Shown: positions 8,768 through 17,441 of the stretch, one piece after another
Position numbering within the stretch: the first letter of the stretch is position 1
Layout of the letters: every line of letters starts with the position of its first letter
Virus record (IMG/VR): IMGVR_UViG_3300032284_000735
Coordinates: 1-35,618 of that record
Origin: a virus
Reading direction: 5' to 3' (one strand)
DNA: 35,618 nt
The notes under the pieces: generated by a model
The model's input: the letters and a program-made list of their open reading frames with translations, nothing else
Told to the model about the DNA's origin: nothing
The model's database searches: none
Made by a program: the position numbers and the translations under genes

Positions 8768-11700
8768 ATGGCACAAATCATTAAAAACAGACGTGGTTCG
8801 TTAGAACGATTATCGGCAGCAACCTCATCATTCCAAAAAGGTGAATTAATAATAACCTCAGGTTCGTCAAATTTAACGACAACCAATGGTTCATCTATTG
8901 TGTTTGCAGCAACCGAAAGTGGTTCAGTTCAGGCAGTTAATAGATTCTTAATGGGTACCAACGCACCAAATATATTCAGTTCATCTGTATATAATGGTTT
9001 AGTTAAAGGTGTTCCTTACTACGCAAGTGGTAGTTCAACTTTATACTTACTTGGTTCTGACAAAAATGATATCCCAGATTTAACAGGTAACATTACTAAC
9101 TTTAGTTCATCAGTTTCAGCATCAATAAGTGCATTATCTGCATCAATTGGTGGTGGTTCAATTGGTAATTCGGTAACTTTATTAAACACATTTAGTTCTT
9201 CGGTATTAACAAGATTAACCGAAATCGGTGTTGTTAGTGGAAGTTTAATTGCTTCGGCATCAGCTGCTAAAGTTACAAATGACGCACAGGCAGTTTCTAT
9301 AACTAATATTAATACTACAACTGCAAGTTTAAACACTTCAGTAACTAACTTAAACTTATCATCTGCATCTCAACAAACAAGTATTGACGCATTAAATACG
9401 CTAAGTAGTTCAAATTTAATTAGATTAACTAATTTAGAATCAACTTCTGCAAGTGTAAATACTTCGGTAAGTAATTTAAACTTATCATCGGCATCTTTAA
9501 ATTCATATACATCTTCATTAAAAACCGCATTTACTGCAAGTGGTGTTAATGTAACATTTAATGGTGATACAACCGTTAAAGGTAATTTGTTTGTACAAGG
9601 TACGACTACTCAAGTTGATTCAACAACAATCAATTTAGCAGACAATGTTTTACAATTAAACGCAGCGGGAACATCCGATGGTGGTTTAATTGTAAGAGAT
9701 GCAACGGGAGTATCAACCACTTCAGGTTCTTTACTTTGGGATGTAACTAACGATTATTGGAAAGCTGGTAAGGCAGGAAGTGAAACTAAAGTATTATTGG
9801 CAGGTGGAGATTCGGTAGTAAGTGGTTCATCTCAAATTGACATAACAAATACTACAAACTTTAGTTCATTTAGTGGTTCAGTTTCAGGAGCTATTGCGGC
9901 ATTAAGTGCATCAGTAGGTAGTGGAGCTGGCGTTTCAATAACAAACTTAAACACATTTAGTTCTTCTACATTAGTTAGATTATCTAGTATTGAATCATTT
10001 AGTTCTTCAGTACAAGATAGATTTACTTCATTATCAACCATCACAGGAAGTTTAATTACTTCTGCATCATCTGCTAAAACAACAAATGATACACAAGATG
10101 TTAGATTAAGTAATTTAGAAACAACTTCTGCAAGTGTAAATACTTCAGTAACAAACTTAAACACATTTAGTGCATCAGTTCTTACGCAATTATCAGCAAT
10201 TGGTGTTGTTAGTGGTTCATTGATAAGTTCAGCATCAGCAGCAAAAGTTACAAATGATGCACAAGCGGTTTCTATAACAAATATTAATACTACAACTGCA
10301 AGTTTAAACACTTCAGTAACAAATATAAATTTAACAACTGCAAGTTTAAATACTTCAGTAGCAAACTTAAACTTATCATCGGCGTCTCAACAAACAAGTA
10401 TTGACGCATTAAATAGTTATACAAGTTCAAATACTTCAACAACTGCGTTAAACGCATTTACAGCATCAGCTAATACAAGATTTACTGAAATTGGAGTTGT
10501 TAGTGGAAGTTTAATAGCATCTGCATCAGCGGCTAAGACAACAAATGATTCACAACAAACAAGTATTGATGCATTAAATACTTTTAGTGGTTCTGAAAAT
10601 ACTAAATTCTCTACATTAAGTACCTATACCGCAAGTATTGATACAAGATTAACTGAAATTTCAAATGTAACATCTTCGTTAATTAGTTCAGCATCAGCAG
10701 CAAAAGTTACAAACGACGCACAAGCAGTTTCTATAACAAATATAAACACATTTAGTGCATCAGTTCTTACGCAATTATCAGCAATTGGTACTGAAACTGC
10801 TTCAATTGAAACTAGATTAGGAACAATTAGTACATTAACTGCATCATACAATTCGCAGTTATTGGCAATTGGTACTGAAACTGCATCTTTAGAAACTAGA
10901 GCAACAACTTTAGCAACTTTAACTGGTTCTTATAATACACAATTATCCGCTATTGGAACTGAAACGGCTAGTTTAGAAACAAGATTATCTACAATTTCTA
11001 CACTAACTGCATCTTACAATTCACAATTATCGGCAATTGGTACCGAAACTGCAAGTTTAGAGACGAGAGCAAGTACATTAGCAACTTTAACTGGTTCTTA
11101 TAACACAAGATTTACAAATTTAGAAAGTACATCTGCTAGTGTTAATATTTCTATTGCAAACTTAAATAGTTTCACATCATCTAATAACTCTACAACGTTA
11201 TTAAACGCATTTACCGCATCTGCACAATCACAATTTGCAGCAATCGGTACTGAAACTGCATCTTTAGAAACAAGAGCAAGTACATTAGCAACTTTAACCG
11301 CTTCATATAATTCACAATTATCTGCAATCGGTACTGAAACTGCATCTTTAGAGACAAGAGCAACTTCATTAGCAACTATTACTGGTTCATTGATATCAAC
11401 TGCATCTGCAAATGTTGTATCAATTACTAATATTAATACCAATACTGCAAGTGTTAATACATCGGTAAGTAATATTAATTTATTTACTTCATCTGTTTTA
11501 ACACAATTAACGGCGGTAGCAACTATAACCGGTTCATTAATTAGTACTGCATCTGCAAATACAATAGCAGTTTCTAATATTAATACAAATACGGCAAGTG
11601 TAAATATTTCAATAAGTAATTTGAACTTGACAACTGCAAGTTTAAATATTAATGTAAGTAATTTAAATACTACTACTGCAAGTTTAAATACTGCAGTAAG

Positions 11701-13483
11701 TAACATAAATACATTTAGTGCATCAGTTCTTTCTCAATTAACAGCAATTGGTACTGAAACAGCTTCTTTAGAAACAAGAGCAGTAACTTTATCAACACTT
11801 ACTGCTTCTATTAATAACTCGATTGCAACATTAAATACTTATTCTGCATCATTAAAATCTGCATTTGATTTTACTGGTTCAAATGTTGTAGTTAAAGGTA
11901 ACTTAACAGTACAAGGTGTAACTACACAAGTTGATTCAACAACAATCAATTTAGCAGACAATGTTTTACAATTAAACGCAGCAGGAACATCTGATGGTGG
12001 TTTGGTTGTAAGAGATGCAACCGGTGGTTCAACTACATCTGGTTCTTTATTATGGGATGTAACTAACGATTATTGGAAAGCTGGTAAATTAGGAAGTGAA
12101 TCTCCAATTTTATTAGCAGGTGGAAGTGGTGTAGTGAGTGGTTCATCTCAAATTACATTACAAAGTACAACAGGATATTCTACATTACAAACTTGGAGTG
12201 GAAGTGTTGATGTACAACTTTCAAATATAAATCAAACTACTGCAAGTTTAAACATAAATGTAAGTAATTTAAACCAAACTACTGCAAGTTTAAATACTTC
12301 AGTAAGTAATTTAAATACAAATACGGCTAGTATAAACAACTCCGTATCTACATTAAATACATTTAGTTCTTCAGTACTATCACAACTTTCTACATTATCA
12401 ACTTTAACTGGTTCTTATAACACAAGATTAATAGAAGTTGGAAATGTGACAGGTTCATTAATTGGTAGTGCATCTGCGGATAGAGTTTCTATTACAAACA
12501 TTAATACATTCTCTTCTTCAGTACTTACTCAATTATCTGCATTAGGAACTGAAACTGCAAGTTTAGAAACAAGAGCTACTACTTTATCAACTTACACATC
12601 TTCTTTAGAAACTAGATTAGGAGCAATTGCAACTGAAACTGCAAGTTTAGAGACAAGAGCAAGTACATTATCTACTTTAACTGCTTCTTATAATTCACAA
12701 TTATCAGCAATTGGAACTGAAACTGCAAGTTTAGAAACTAGATTATCTACAATTTCTACTCTAACAGCATCATACAATTCGCAATTATCGGCAATTGGAA
12801 CTGAAACTGCAAGTTTAGAAACTAGAGCAACTTCATTAGCAACTATTACAGGTTCTTTAATTAGTACGGCATCTGCAAATTCAATTTCGGTAGCAAACTT
12901 AAACGCAGCAAGTTCATCGTTTGTTCAAAACTCTCAAACATCTTCAATGAGTGTGAGTTTTGCACAAAATGCATCAAACGTAGCAGTAGTAACAACTGCA
13001 ACCATTAATGATTCAACTTTATATCCTGTATTTACAAATAATTCAGCTTCTAATACATATAGTACACTAAAAAATCACCCATCTGGTACATTCTACTATG
13101 ATGGTGTTACTAGAAAAGTATATGGTGAATCTTTTGTAGGTGCGATTGAAGCAACAAATGGTGTAGTAAGTGGTTCATCACAAGTAGACATTACAGGAAC
13201 AACTAACTATTCATCATTTAGTAGTTCAATTGCAACATCAATAAGTGCATCATCTGCAGCAGCTGCCGCATCAGCAACTTGGAATACTTTAATTGGTAAA
13301 CCTGCAGGAATTGTAAGTGGTTCATCTCAAATAACATTAACAGCAGCTAACAATAGTGGATTTAGTACAACTTATGTTACTGAAGGAAGTGGACTATACT
13401 ATACCGATACTAGAGTACAAGCGGTAGTAACGGATACTTACATTAGAAATACATTAACATTAGTAGACGGAGGAACATATTAA
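8768..13483 (+). CDS. Long coiled-coil tail fiber (1571 aa)
   Basis: The longest protein in the window. Residues 1-125 repeat the docking module of the protein at 6568. Two copies of a beta module (VKGNLxVQG, TTQVDSTTINLADNVLQLN, GSLLWDVTNDYWKAG) lie at about residues 270-360 and 1040-1130. The remainder is mostly alpha-helical repeat in multiples of seven: 14-residue units (INTTTASLNTSVTN) and 28-residue units ([GA]TETASLETR, 11 copies). This fits a long trimeric coiled-coil shaft with Ser/Thr/Asn-rich surfaces. The C-terminus has a beta region (NHPSGTFYYDGVTRKVYGES) and phrases GLYYTDTRV and LVDGGTY. VSGSSQ linkers occur four times. It is probably a long tail fiber. Long antisense frames here are artefacts of the repeats. 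Confidence 0.8.
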   Translation: MAQIIKNRRGSLERLSAATSSFQKGELIITSGSSNLTTTNGSSIVFAATESGSVQAVNRFLMGTNAPNIFSSSVYNGLVKGVPYYASGSSTLYLLGSDKNDIPDLTGNITNFSSSVSASISALSASIGGGSIGNSVTLLNTFSSSVLTRLTEIGVVSGSLIASASAAKVTNDAQAVSITNINTTTASLNTSVTNLNLSSASQQTSIDALNTLSSSNLIRLTNLESTSASVNTSVSNLNLSSASLNSYTSSLKTAFTASGVNVTFNGDTTVKGNLFVQGTTTQVDSTTINLADNVLQLNAAGTSDGGLIVRDATGVSTTSGSLLWDVTNDYWKAGKAGSETKVLLAGGDSVVSGSSQIDITNTTNFSSFSGSVSGAIAALSASVGSGAGVSITNLNTFSSSTLVRLSSIESFSSSVQDRFTSLSTITGSLITSASSAKTTNDTQDVRLSNLETTSASVNTSVTNLNTFSASVLTQLSAIGVVSGSLISSASAAKVTNDAQAVSITNINTTTASLNTSVTNINLTTASLNTSVANLNLSSASQQTSIDALNSYTSSNTSTTALNAFTASANTRFTEIGVVSGSLIASASAAKTTNDSQQTSIDALNTFSGSENTKFSTLSTYTASIDTRLTEISNVTSSLISSASAAKVTNDAQAVSITNINTFSASVLTQLSAIGTETASIETRLGTISTLTASYNSQLLAIGTETASLETRATTLATLTGSYNTQLSAIGTETASLETRLSTISTLTASYNSQLSAIGTETASLETRASTLATLTGSYNTRFTNLESTSASVNISIANLNSFTSSNNSTTLLNAFTASAQSQFAAIGTETASLETRASTLATLTASYNSQLSAIGTETASLETRATSLATITGSLISTASANVVSITNINTNTASVNTSVSNINLFTSSVLTQLTAVATITGSLISTASANTIAVSNINTNTASVNISISNLNLTTASLNINVSNLNTTTASLNTAVSNINTFSASVLSQLTAIGTETASLETRAVTLSTLTASINNSIATLNTYSASLKSAFDFTGSNVVVKGNLTVQGVTTQVDSTTINLADNVLQLNAAGTSDGGLVVRDATGGSTTSGSLLWDVTNDYWKAGKLGSESPILLAGGSGVVSGSSQITLQSTTGYSTLQTWSGSVDVQLSNINQTTASLNINVSNLNQTTASLNTSVSNLNTNTASINNSVSTLNTFSSSVLSQLSTLSTLTGSYNTRLIEVGNVTGSLIGSASADRVSITNINTFSSSVLTQLSALGTETASLETRATTLSTYTSSLETRLGAIATETASLETRASTLSTLTASYNSQLSAIGTETASLETRLSTISTLTASYNSQLSAIGTETASLETRATSLATITGSLISTASANSISVANLNAASSSFVQNSQTSSMSVSFAQNASNVAVVTTATINDSTLYPVFTNNSASNTYSTLKNHPSGTFYYDGVTRKVYGESFVGAIEATNGVVSGSSQVDITGTTNYSSFSSSIATSISASSAAAAASATWNTLIGKPAGIVSGSSQITLTAANNSGFSTTYVTEGSGLYYTDTRVQAVVTDTYIRNTLTLVDGGTY
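9611..9666 (+). repeat. 56-bp direct repeat, copy A (copy B 11927-11982)
   Basis: 56 bp identical to 11927-11982, each coding QVDSTTINLADNVLQLNAA. Flanking sequence is also closely related (9738-9771 versus 12054-12087). Synonymous positions are conserved, so duplication or recent gene conversion is likely. Confidence 0.85.
10779..11374 (+). repeat. 28-residue coiled-coil repeat array in fiber shaft
   Basis: Successive ~84-bp units encode IGTETASLETR plus a variable (L/A)(S/T)TxxTLT(A/G)SYN(S/T)Q. A second, shorter array of the same unit lies at about 12529-12835. Four heptads per unit suits a coiled coil. Copies differ by synonymous changes. Confidence 0.75.
11927..11982 (+). repeat. 56-bp direct repeat, copy B (copy A 9611-9666)
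   Basis: Identical to 9611-9666 across 56 bp, within the second beta module of the same fiber gene. Confidence 0.85.
12869..12918 (+). repeat. 50-bp repeat shared with another fiber gene (17994-18043)
   Basis: 50 identical bases coding ASANSISVANLNAASSS-like sequence occur here and at 17994-18043, in two different fiber genes about 5 kb apart. This suggests recent exchange between paralogues. Confidence 0.85.
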
Positions 13484-13511
13484 TAAAAAATATATAAAGA
13501 AAAAATAAAAC

Positions 13512-14042
13512 ATGGCACAAAAAATACTTTTAAAACGTTCCGGGGTATCGGGTTCAATACCTACAACCGCATCGATTGATTTAGGCGAATTAGCACTGAA
13601 TACCTATGACGGTAAAGCCTTTATGCACAAATCGGGTTCTACCGAATCAGTTGTAGAATTTGTAGTAGCAGGTTCAACCACATCGGGTTCAATTAATTTG
13701 ACAGGAGCAGTAACCGCATCGGCATTTAAAGGTTATGGTGGAGCATTGACCGGTGTAACCGCATCAATGAGACCTGATGATTATGATTTTAACTCTGACC
13801 CATTTGCGGGAAGTATTGGATATATTCAAGGTAGTGGTTCTCTTTATAAAGTAGCAACTACAACAAGTTCAATCGATTTTAGATATAACGATGTAACAAT
13901 CGCAACAATTACAGCAGCACAAGGATTTAGTGGTTCTCTTTATGGAATCGGTGATGTATTAGCATTTAGTGGTTCAGTAGCAAATAGATTATACAATTTA
14001 GAAATATCAGCATCATTTGGACCAGATGGTGGAGAAATCTAA
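13512..14042 (+). CDS. Short fiber protein with Mtd-N-like docking module
   Basis: 176 aa. The first ~50 residues (MAQKILLKRSGVSG, TTASIDLGELALNTYDGKAF, HKSGS) match the N-terminal docking module found on many phage fibers and resembling the major tropism determinant N-terminal domain. The same module begins the next gene. A short beta segment (TGAVTASAFKGYGGALTGV) and an unrecognised middle follow. It stops at SASFGPDGGEI, a phrase that in the fiber at 2185 (GFEGGEIDL) is followed by a further ~180-residue domain, so this may be a shortened fiber or a separate small connector. A terminator-like hairpin follows directly. No ATATTTATA motif is seen before it, only AATATATAAAG. Confidence 0.7.
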   Translation: MAQKILLKRSGVSGSIPTTASIDLGELALNTYDGKAFMHKSGSTESVVEFVVAGSTTSGSINLTGAVTASAFKGYGGALTGVTASMRPDDYDFNSDPFAGSIGYIQGSGSLYKVATTTSSIDFRYNDVTIATITAAQGFSGSLYGIGDVLAFSGSVANRLYNLEISASFGPDGGEI

Positions 14043-14064
14043 ATAATAAATAAAAATATAAGTT

Positions 14065-14094
14065 AAACCCCTCATAGTAGGGGTTTTTCTTTTT
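14065..14094 (+). terminator. Rho-independent terminator
   Basis: Stem AAACCCCT (14065-14072) pairs with AGGGGTTT (14079-14086) around a 6-base loop, followed by a T-run broken by one C up to 14094. It lies 22 bp after the stop of the short fiber gene. This is the clearest terminator in the window. Confidence 0.85.
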
Positions 14095-14098
14095 ATAT

Positions 14099-14108
14099 TA
14101 TATTTATG
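14099..14108 (+). promoter_or_regulatory. ATATTTATA-like motif (last base differs), copy 4
   Basis: TATATTTATG, just after the terminator and 50 bp before the next start. A near match to the recurrent element, in the expected place to restart transcription. Confidence 0.35.
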
Positions 14109-14111
14109 TCA

Positions 14112-14125
14112 GTAGTATATACTAC
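14112..14125. promoter_or_regulatory. 14-bp perfect palindrome (operator-like)
   Basis: GTAGTATATACTAC reads the same on both strands. It lies 4 bp after the promoter-like motif and 33 bp before the next gene. It could be a protein-binding site or simply the start of the transcript. No binding protein is identified. Confidence 0.35.
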
Positions 14126-14158
14126 ATTTTTGTTAGATAACTTTAAAGACTTAGCCAA

Positions 14159-14947
14159 ATGGCACAAATTGTTCAACTCAAACGCTCTGCGTTATCGGGT
14201 AAGGTACCTGGTACGGGTTCCCTTAATTTAGGAGAATTAGCATTAAATACTTACGATGGTAAGATATTTTTTAGACGCTCGGGTTCAACAGATACAGTCC
14301 AAGAAGTAATAACAACAAATGTAATAAACACAGGTTCCGTAACTATTACAGGAACATTGACAGCAGGGTCAATTATAGGTTCAATATCGGCATCTAATGG
14401 TGTAGTTAGTGGTTCATCTCAAATAATTGGAATACTATCGTCATTAAACTCTTATACTGCTTCATACGCAACAACAGGTTCAAATCAATTCACCGATTCT
14501 CAAAATATTACCGGTTCTTTAAGAGCAACTTTAACTGGTTCATTTGGTTCATTAAATGTAAACGATACACTTAATATTAATCATGGTATTGCTACAATAA
14601 GTGGTTCATTGGGTATTACATCCGATTTAACAGTATTAGGACAAATCAATGCAAGACAATTTAATATTGGTATAATTTCATCATCTATATTGTATCAATC
14701 TGGTTCAAACAAATTTGGTGATACTTCGGATGATATACACCAATTTACAGGTTCGGTTCAAGTAACAGGAAGTGTAACCGCAACATCATTTGTGGGAAAT
14801 GGCAGTGGATTGACAGGAATGGTAGTAGATTTATCAACTGCACAATTAAATGACATAGATGGTAATACAATACCGGCTCGGTCATTTGCGGAATTATATT
14901 TAGCATGTTCATTGTTAGATATAGTAGATTTGGATTTTAACAATTAA
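14159..14947 (+). CDS. Tail fiber with Mtd-N-like docking module
   Basis: 262 aa. Residues 1-50 (MAQIVQLKRSALSGKVPGTG, LNLGELALNTYDGKIFFRRS) are the same docking module as the preceding gene. One VSGSSQ linker follows at about residue 83. Later comes a beta module (LYQSGSNKFGDTSDDIHQFT) that also occurs, diverged, in the fiber at 17442. It ends in an unrecognised acidic/hydrophobic tail (AELYLACSLLDIVDLDFNN). The gene lies after a terminator, so it probably starts a transcription unit. Likely a short fiber or a fiber segment. The docking-module assignment is firmer than the role. Confidence 0.75.
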   Translation: MAQIVQLKRSALSGKVPGTGSLNLGELALNTYDGKIFFRRSGSTDTVQEVITTNVINTGSVTITGTLTAGSIIGSISASNGVVSGSSQIIGILSSLNSYTASYATTGSNQFTDSQNITGSLRATLTGSFGSLNVNDTLNINHGIATISGSLGITSDLTVLGQINARQFNIGIISSSILYQSGSNKFGDTSDDIHQFTGSVQVTGSVTATSFVGNGSGLTGMVVDLSTAQLNDIDGNTIPARSFAELYLACSLLDIVDLDFNN

Positions 14948-14948
14948 T

Positions 14949-14958
14949 GATATTTATA
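14949..14958 (+). promoter_or_regulatory. ATATTTATA motif, copy 5
   Basis: GATATTTATA followed by AG, 19 bp before the fiber at 14978 and 1 bp after the upstream stop codon. The 30-bp gap holds little else. Confidence 0.45.
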
Positions 14959-14977
14959 AGAAACATAAAAGAACTAA

Positions 14978-17383
14978 ATGGCAGCAATATTTCAAATTAG
15001 AAGGGGTACAACAAATGCTTCACTAACAGAAGGTGAGTTATATTTACATCAAGGAAGTGGTTCATTACAATTTGGTAGTGGTTCAAATTCATATAATACA
15101 TTAACCCTAAATGCTCCTGTTAGAGGGGATATTAATTTAATTGGTAATATATCTGCTTCAGGTGATGTTAGAATTGGTGGAAACATTTATTTAGGAGATA
15201 ATGCTGCAAGTGATAATATTTCTGCATTAGGTCTTTTTACAACAAATTTAGTTCCAGCTGGTTTAATTGATTTAGGTACAACTTCTGCAAAATGGAATAA
15301 TGTATATGCAAACAATATATCAGGTGCAATAGCAGCAACAAATGGCGTTGTATCAGGTTCGTCACAAATTATATCAATATTAACTTCTTTAAATACATTT
15401 AGTGGTTCTCAATTAACTCAAAATACCACATTAGCAACTATAAGTGGTTCATTGATTTCAACTGCATCTACAAATGCAATTTCTGTTACAAATTTAAATA
15501 CATTTAGTGGGTCTCAATTGACTCAAAATACTGCATTAGCAACTATTTCGGGTTCTTTGATTTCAACTGCATCTAACCACGAACAAAGATTAGGACAAAT
15601 AGAATCCAAATCAGGCTCATATGATACTAGATTTAATTCTTTAGCAACTATATCTGGTTCATTGATTTCAACTGCATCGGTAAATGTAGTATCAATAGCA
15701 GCATTAAATTTATATACATCATCTTTACAACAAGCAATTACTGCAAGTGGAGCAAATTTAACAATCAATGGTAATTTGACCGTAAAAGGAACTACTACTC
15801 AAATTGACTCAACTACTCTTGCAATTGGTGATAATATTATTGAATTAAATGGAACAGGTATTGCAAATGCAGGATTACAAATTAAAGACCCAACAGGAGG
15901 TTCAACTTTATCCGGCTCTTTATTGTGGGATTCTGCAAATGATTATTGGAAAGCAGGAACATTATCAAACGAAAGTAAGTTATTGAGAGCGGGTGGAGAT
16001 AGTATAATATCATCATCGGTACAATTGACAGAATTAAATAGTTTTACAGGTTCTCAATTAACACAAAACAATTCATTAGCAACTATAACTGGTTCATTGA
16101 TTTCAACTGCATCGGCAAATGTAATATCAATAACAAATTTAAACACATTTAGTTCTTCTGTACAAGATAGATTTACTTCAATTGTAACTATTACTGGAAG
16201 TTTAATTTTGACTGCATCGGCAAATACTATATCAATTACAAATATTAATACTATTACTGCAAGTTTAAACACTTCGATAACAAGTATAAATAATTTTACA
16301 AGTTCTCAATTAACACAAAATACTACATTAAGTAATTATACCGCAAGTGTTAATCAAACTATATCTTCATTAAATCTATATACCGCATCCGCAAATGCAT
16401 GGAGTGGTACAATTGATACAAGATTTACAACATTACAACAAGTAACATCTTCTTTAATATTAGCAACTGGTAGTTTATTTATATCGGCATCTAGAATGAC
16501 AGCATCAATTTATGACCATGAAAATAGAATTACATATGTTGAAGGACTTAATGGAATTAGTGGTGGAAACCCATTAATACCTTTGAATCTATTTTCTGCA
16601 TCTATAAATACATTTACTTCATCTGCTAATATTAGATTAAATAATATAGAAGCAGCAACTTCATCTTACGAAACAAAAGGTAGAGGTATATGGAGTGGTT
16701 CAGCACAACTACCGGCAGGAATAGTAAGTGGTTCTTCACAAACAATAGCAAACTTACCAAATGGTACAGTAAGCGGAAGTTCACAGGTATTAGGAGGAAC
16801 AGGAATTGTTTCAGGTTCAACACAAATCACACCATTATTACCAGTAGGTACAATAAGTGGTTCTTCACAAGTAGGAAGTGGTTCTGCACATGCATATGTA
16901 GCTGCAATTTACGGAACTGCGAATCAGGTATTAGTAGCAGGTAATAATCTTAATAGTGCAATTATAACACTTTCAACACCGCAAGATATTGCAACTACTT
17001 CAAATGTTCAACACGCTTCATTGGGTATTGGAATGGTAGCAAGCGGAACCGCAGGTAGAATTGATGCAAGTGGTGATATCGTAGCATACTCTACATCGGA
17101 TATAAACTTCAAAGAAAATATTGTTCCAATTAAAAACGCATTAGATAAAGTTGAAAATATTAGTGGTAATGAATATAGTTGGAAAAATGAATTTGAATAT
17201 ATACATGGATTTAAAGGAAATGATGTGGGAGTAATAGCACAAGAAATTCAAAAAGTATTACCAGAAGCAGTTCGTGAAAGAGAGAATGGGTACTTAGGAG
17301 TAAATTATGAAAAAATAATTCCACTTTTAATCCAATCTATAAAAGAATTATCAGCAAAAGTAAAGGAATTAGAAAAGAAATAG
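14978..17383 (+). CDS. Tail fiber with C-terminal S74 self-cleaving chaperone domain
   Basis: 801 aa. The N-terminus (MAAIFQIRRG, LTEGELYLHQGSGS) is a docking module. A T4-like fiber module (LIDLGTTSAKWNNVYA) follows, then coiled-coil Ser/Asn repeats. A beta module (VKGTTTQIDSTTLAIGDNII) is related to those in the fiber at 8768. Several VSGSSQ-type linkers cluster at about residues 575-630. The last ~95 residues are a peptidase S74 intramolecular chaperone. Ser707 and Lys712 in STSDINFKENI fit the Ser-Lys dyad (S-D-x-x-x-K) known from endosialidase tailspikes, and GVIAQEI, NYEKIIPLLI and a terminal helix are typical. The family folds the trimer and then cuts itself off just before the Ser. 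Stop is TAG, unlike nearly all neighbours. Confidence 0.85.
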   Translation: MAAIFQIRRGTTNASLTEGELYLHQGSGSLQFGSGSNSYNTLTLNAPVRGDINLIGNISASGDVRIGGNIYLGDNAASDNISALGLFTTNLVPAGLIDLGTTSAKWNNVYANNISGAIAATNGVVSGSSQIISILTSLNTFSGSQLTQNTTLATISGSLISTASTNAISVTNLNTFSGSQLTQNTALATISGSLISTASNHEQRLGQIESKSGSYDTRFNSLATISGSLISTASVNVVSIAALNLYTSSLQQAITASGANLTINGNLTVKGTTTQIDSTTLAIGDNIIELNGTGIANAGLQIKDPTGGSTLSGSLLWDSANDYWKAGTLSNESKLLRAGGDSIISSSVQLTELNSFTGSQLTQNNSLATITGSLISTASANVISITNLNTFSSSVQDRFTSIVTITGSLILTASANTISITNINTITASLNTSITSINNFTSSQLTQNTTLSNYTASVNQTISSLNLYTASANAWSGTIDTRFTTLQQVTSSLILATGSLFISASRMTASIYDHENRITYVEGLNGISGGNPLIPLNLFSASINTFTSSANIRLNNIEAATSSYETKGRGIWSGSAQLPAGIVSGSSQTIANLPNGTVSGSSQVLGGTGIVSGSTQITPLLPVGTISGSSQVGSGSAHAYVAAIYGTANQVLVAGNNLNSAIITLSTPQDIATTSNVQHASLGIGMVASGTAGRIDASGDIVAYSTSDINFKENIVPIKNALDKVENISGNEYSWKNEFEYIHGFKGNDVGVIAQEIQKVLPEAVRERENGYLGVNYEKIIPLLIQSIKELSAKVKELEKK

Positions 17384-17392
17384 ATATTTATA
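17383..17392 (+). promoter_or_regulatory. ATATTTATA motif, copy 6
   Basis: GATATTTATA overlaps the last base of the upstream stop codon and lies 49 bp before the fiber gene at 17442. Confidence 0.4.
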
Positions 17393-17441
17393 ATGGTATA
17401 AGAAATCCTTATACTTTAACTAAAAAAAAGAGTAAACTAAA

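Noticed and set aside
11098-11706. Long minus-strand open frame (202 aa) within the fiber at 8768
   Set aside because: It is the mirror of the repetitive Ser/Thr/Asn codons; content is low-complexity Val/Leu/Ala. Similar antisense frames occur across all the fiber genes.
9200-12900. Regularly spaced DNA repeats that might suggest a CRISPR array
   Set aside because: The repeats are in-frame coding units of varying sequence with no unique spacers, and form one continuous ORF.
13512-14300. Mtd-like N-termini hinting at a diversity-generating retroelement
   Set aside because: No reverse transcriptase and no template/variable repeat pair with adenine-specific changes were seen in the window. The N-terminal module alone is common on fibers.
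16690-16944. Plus-strand 84-aa frame inside the fiber at 14978
   Set aside because: It is a shadow of the repeated VSGSSQ linkers in another frame (recurring KWFFT) and has no gene-like start.
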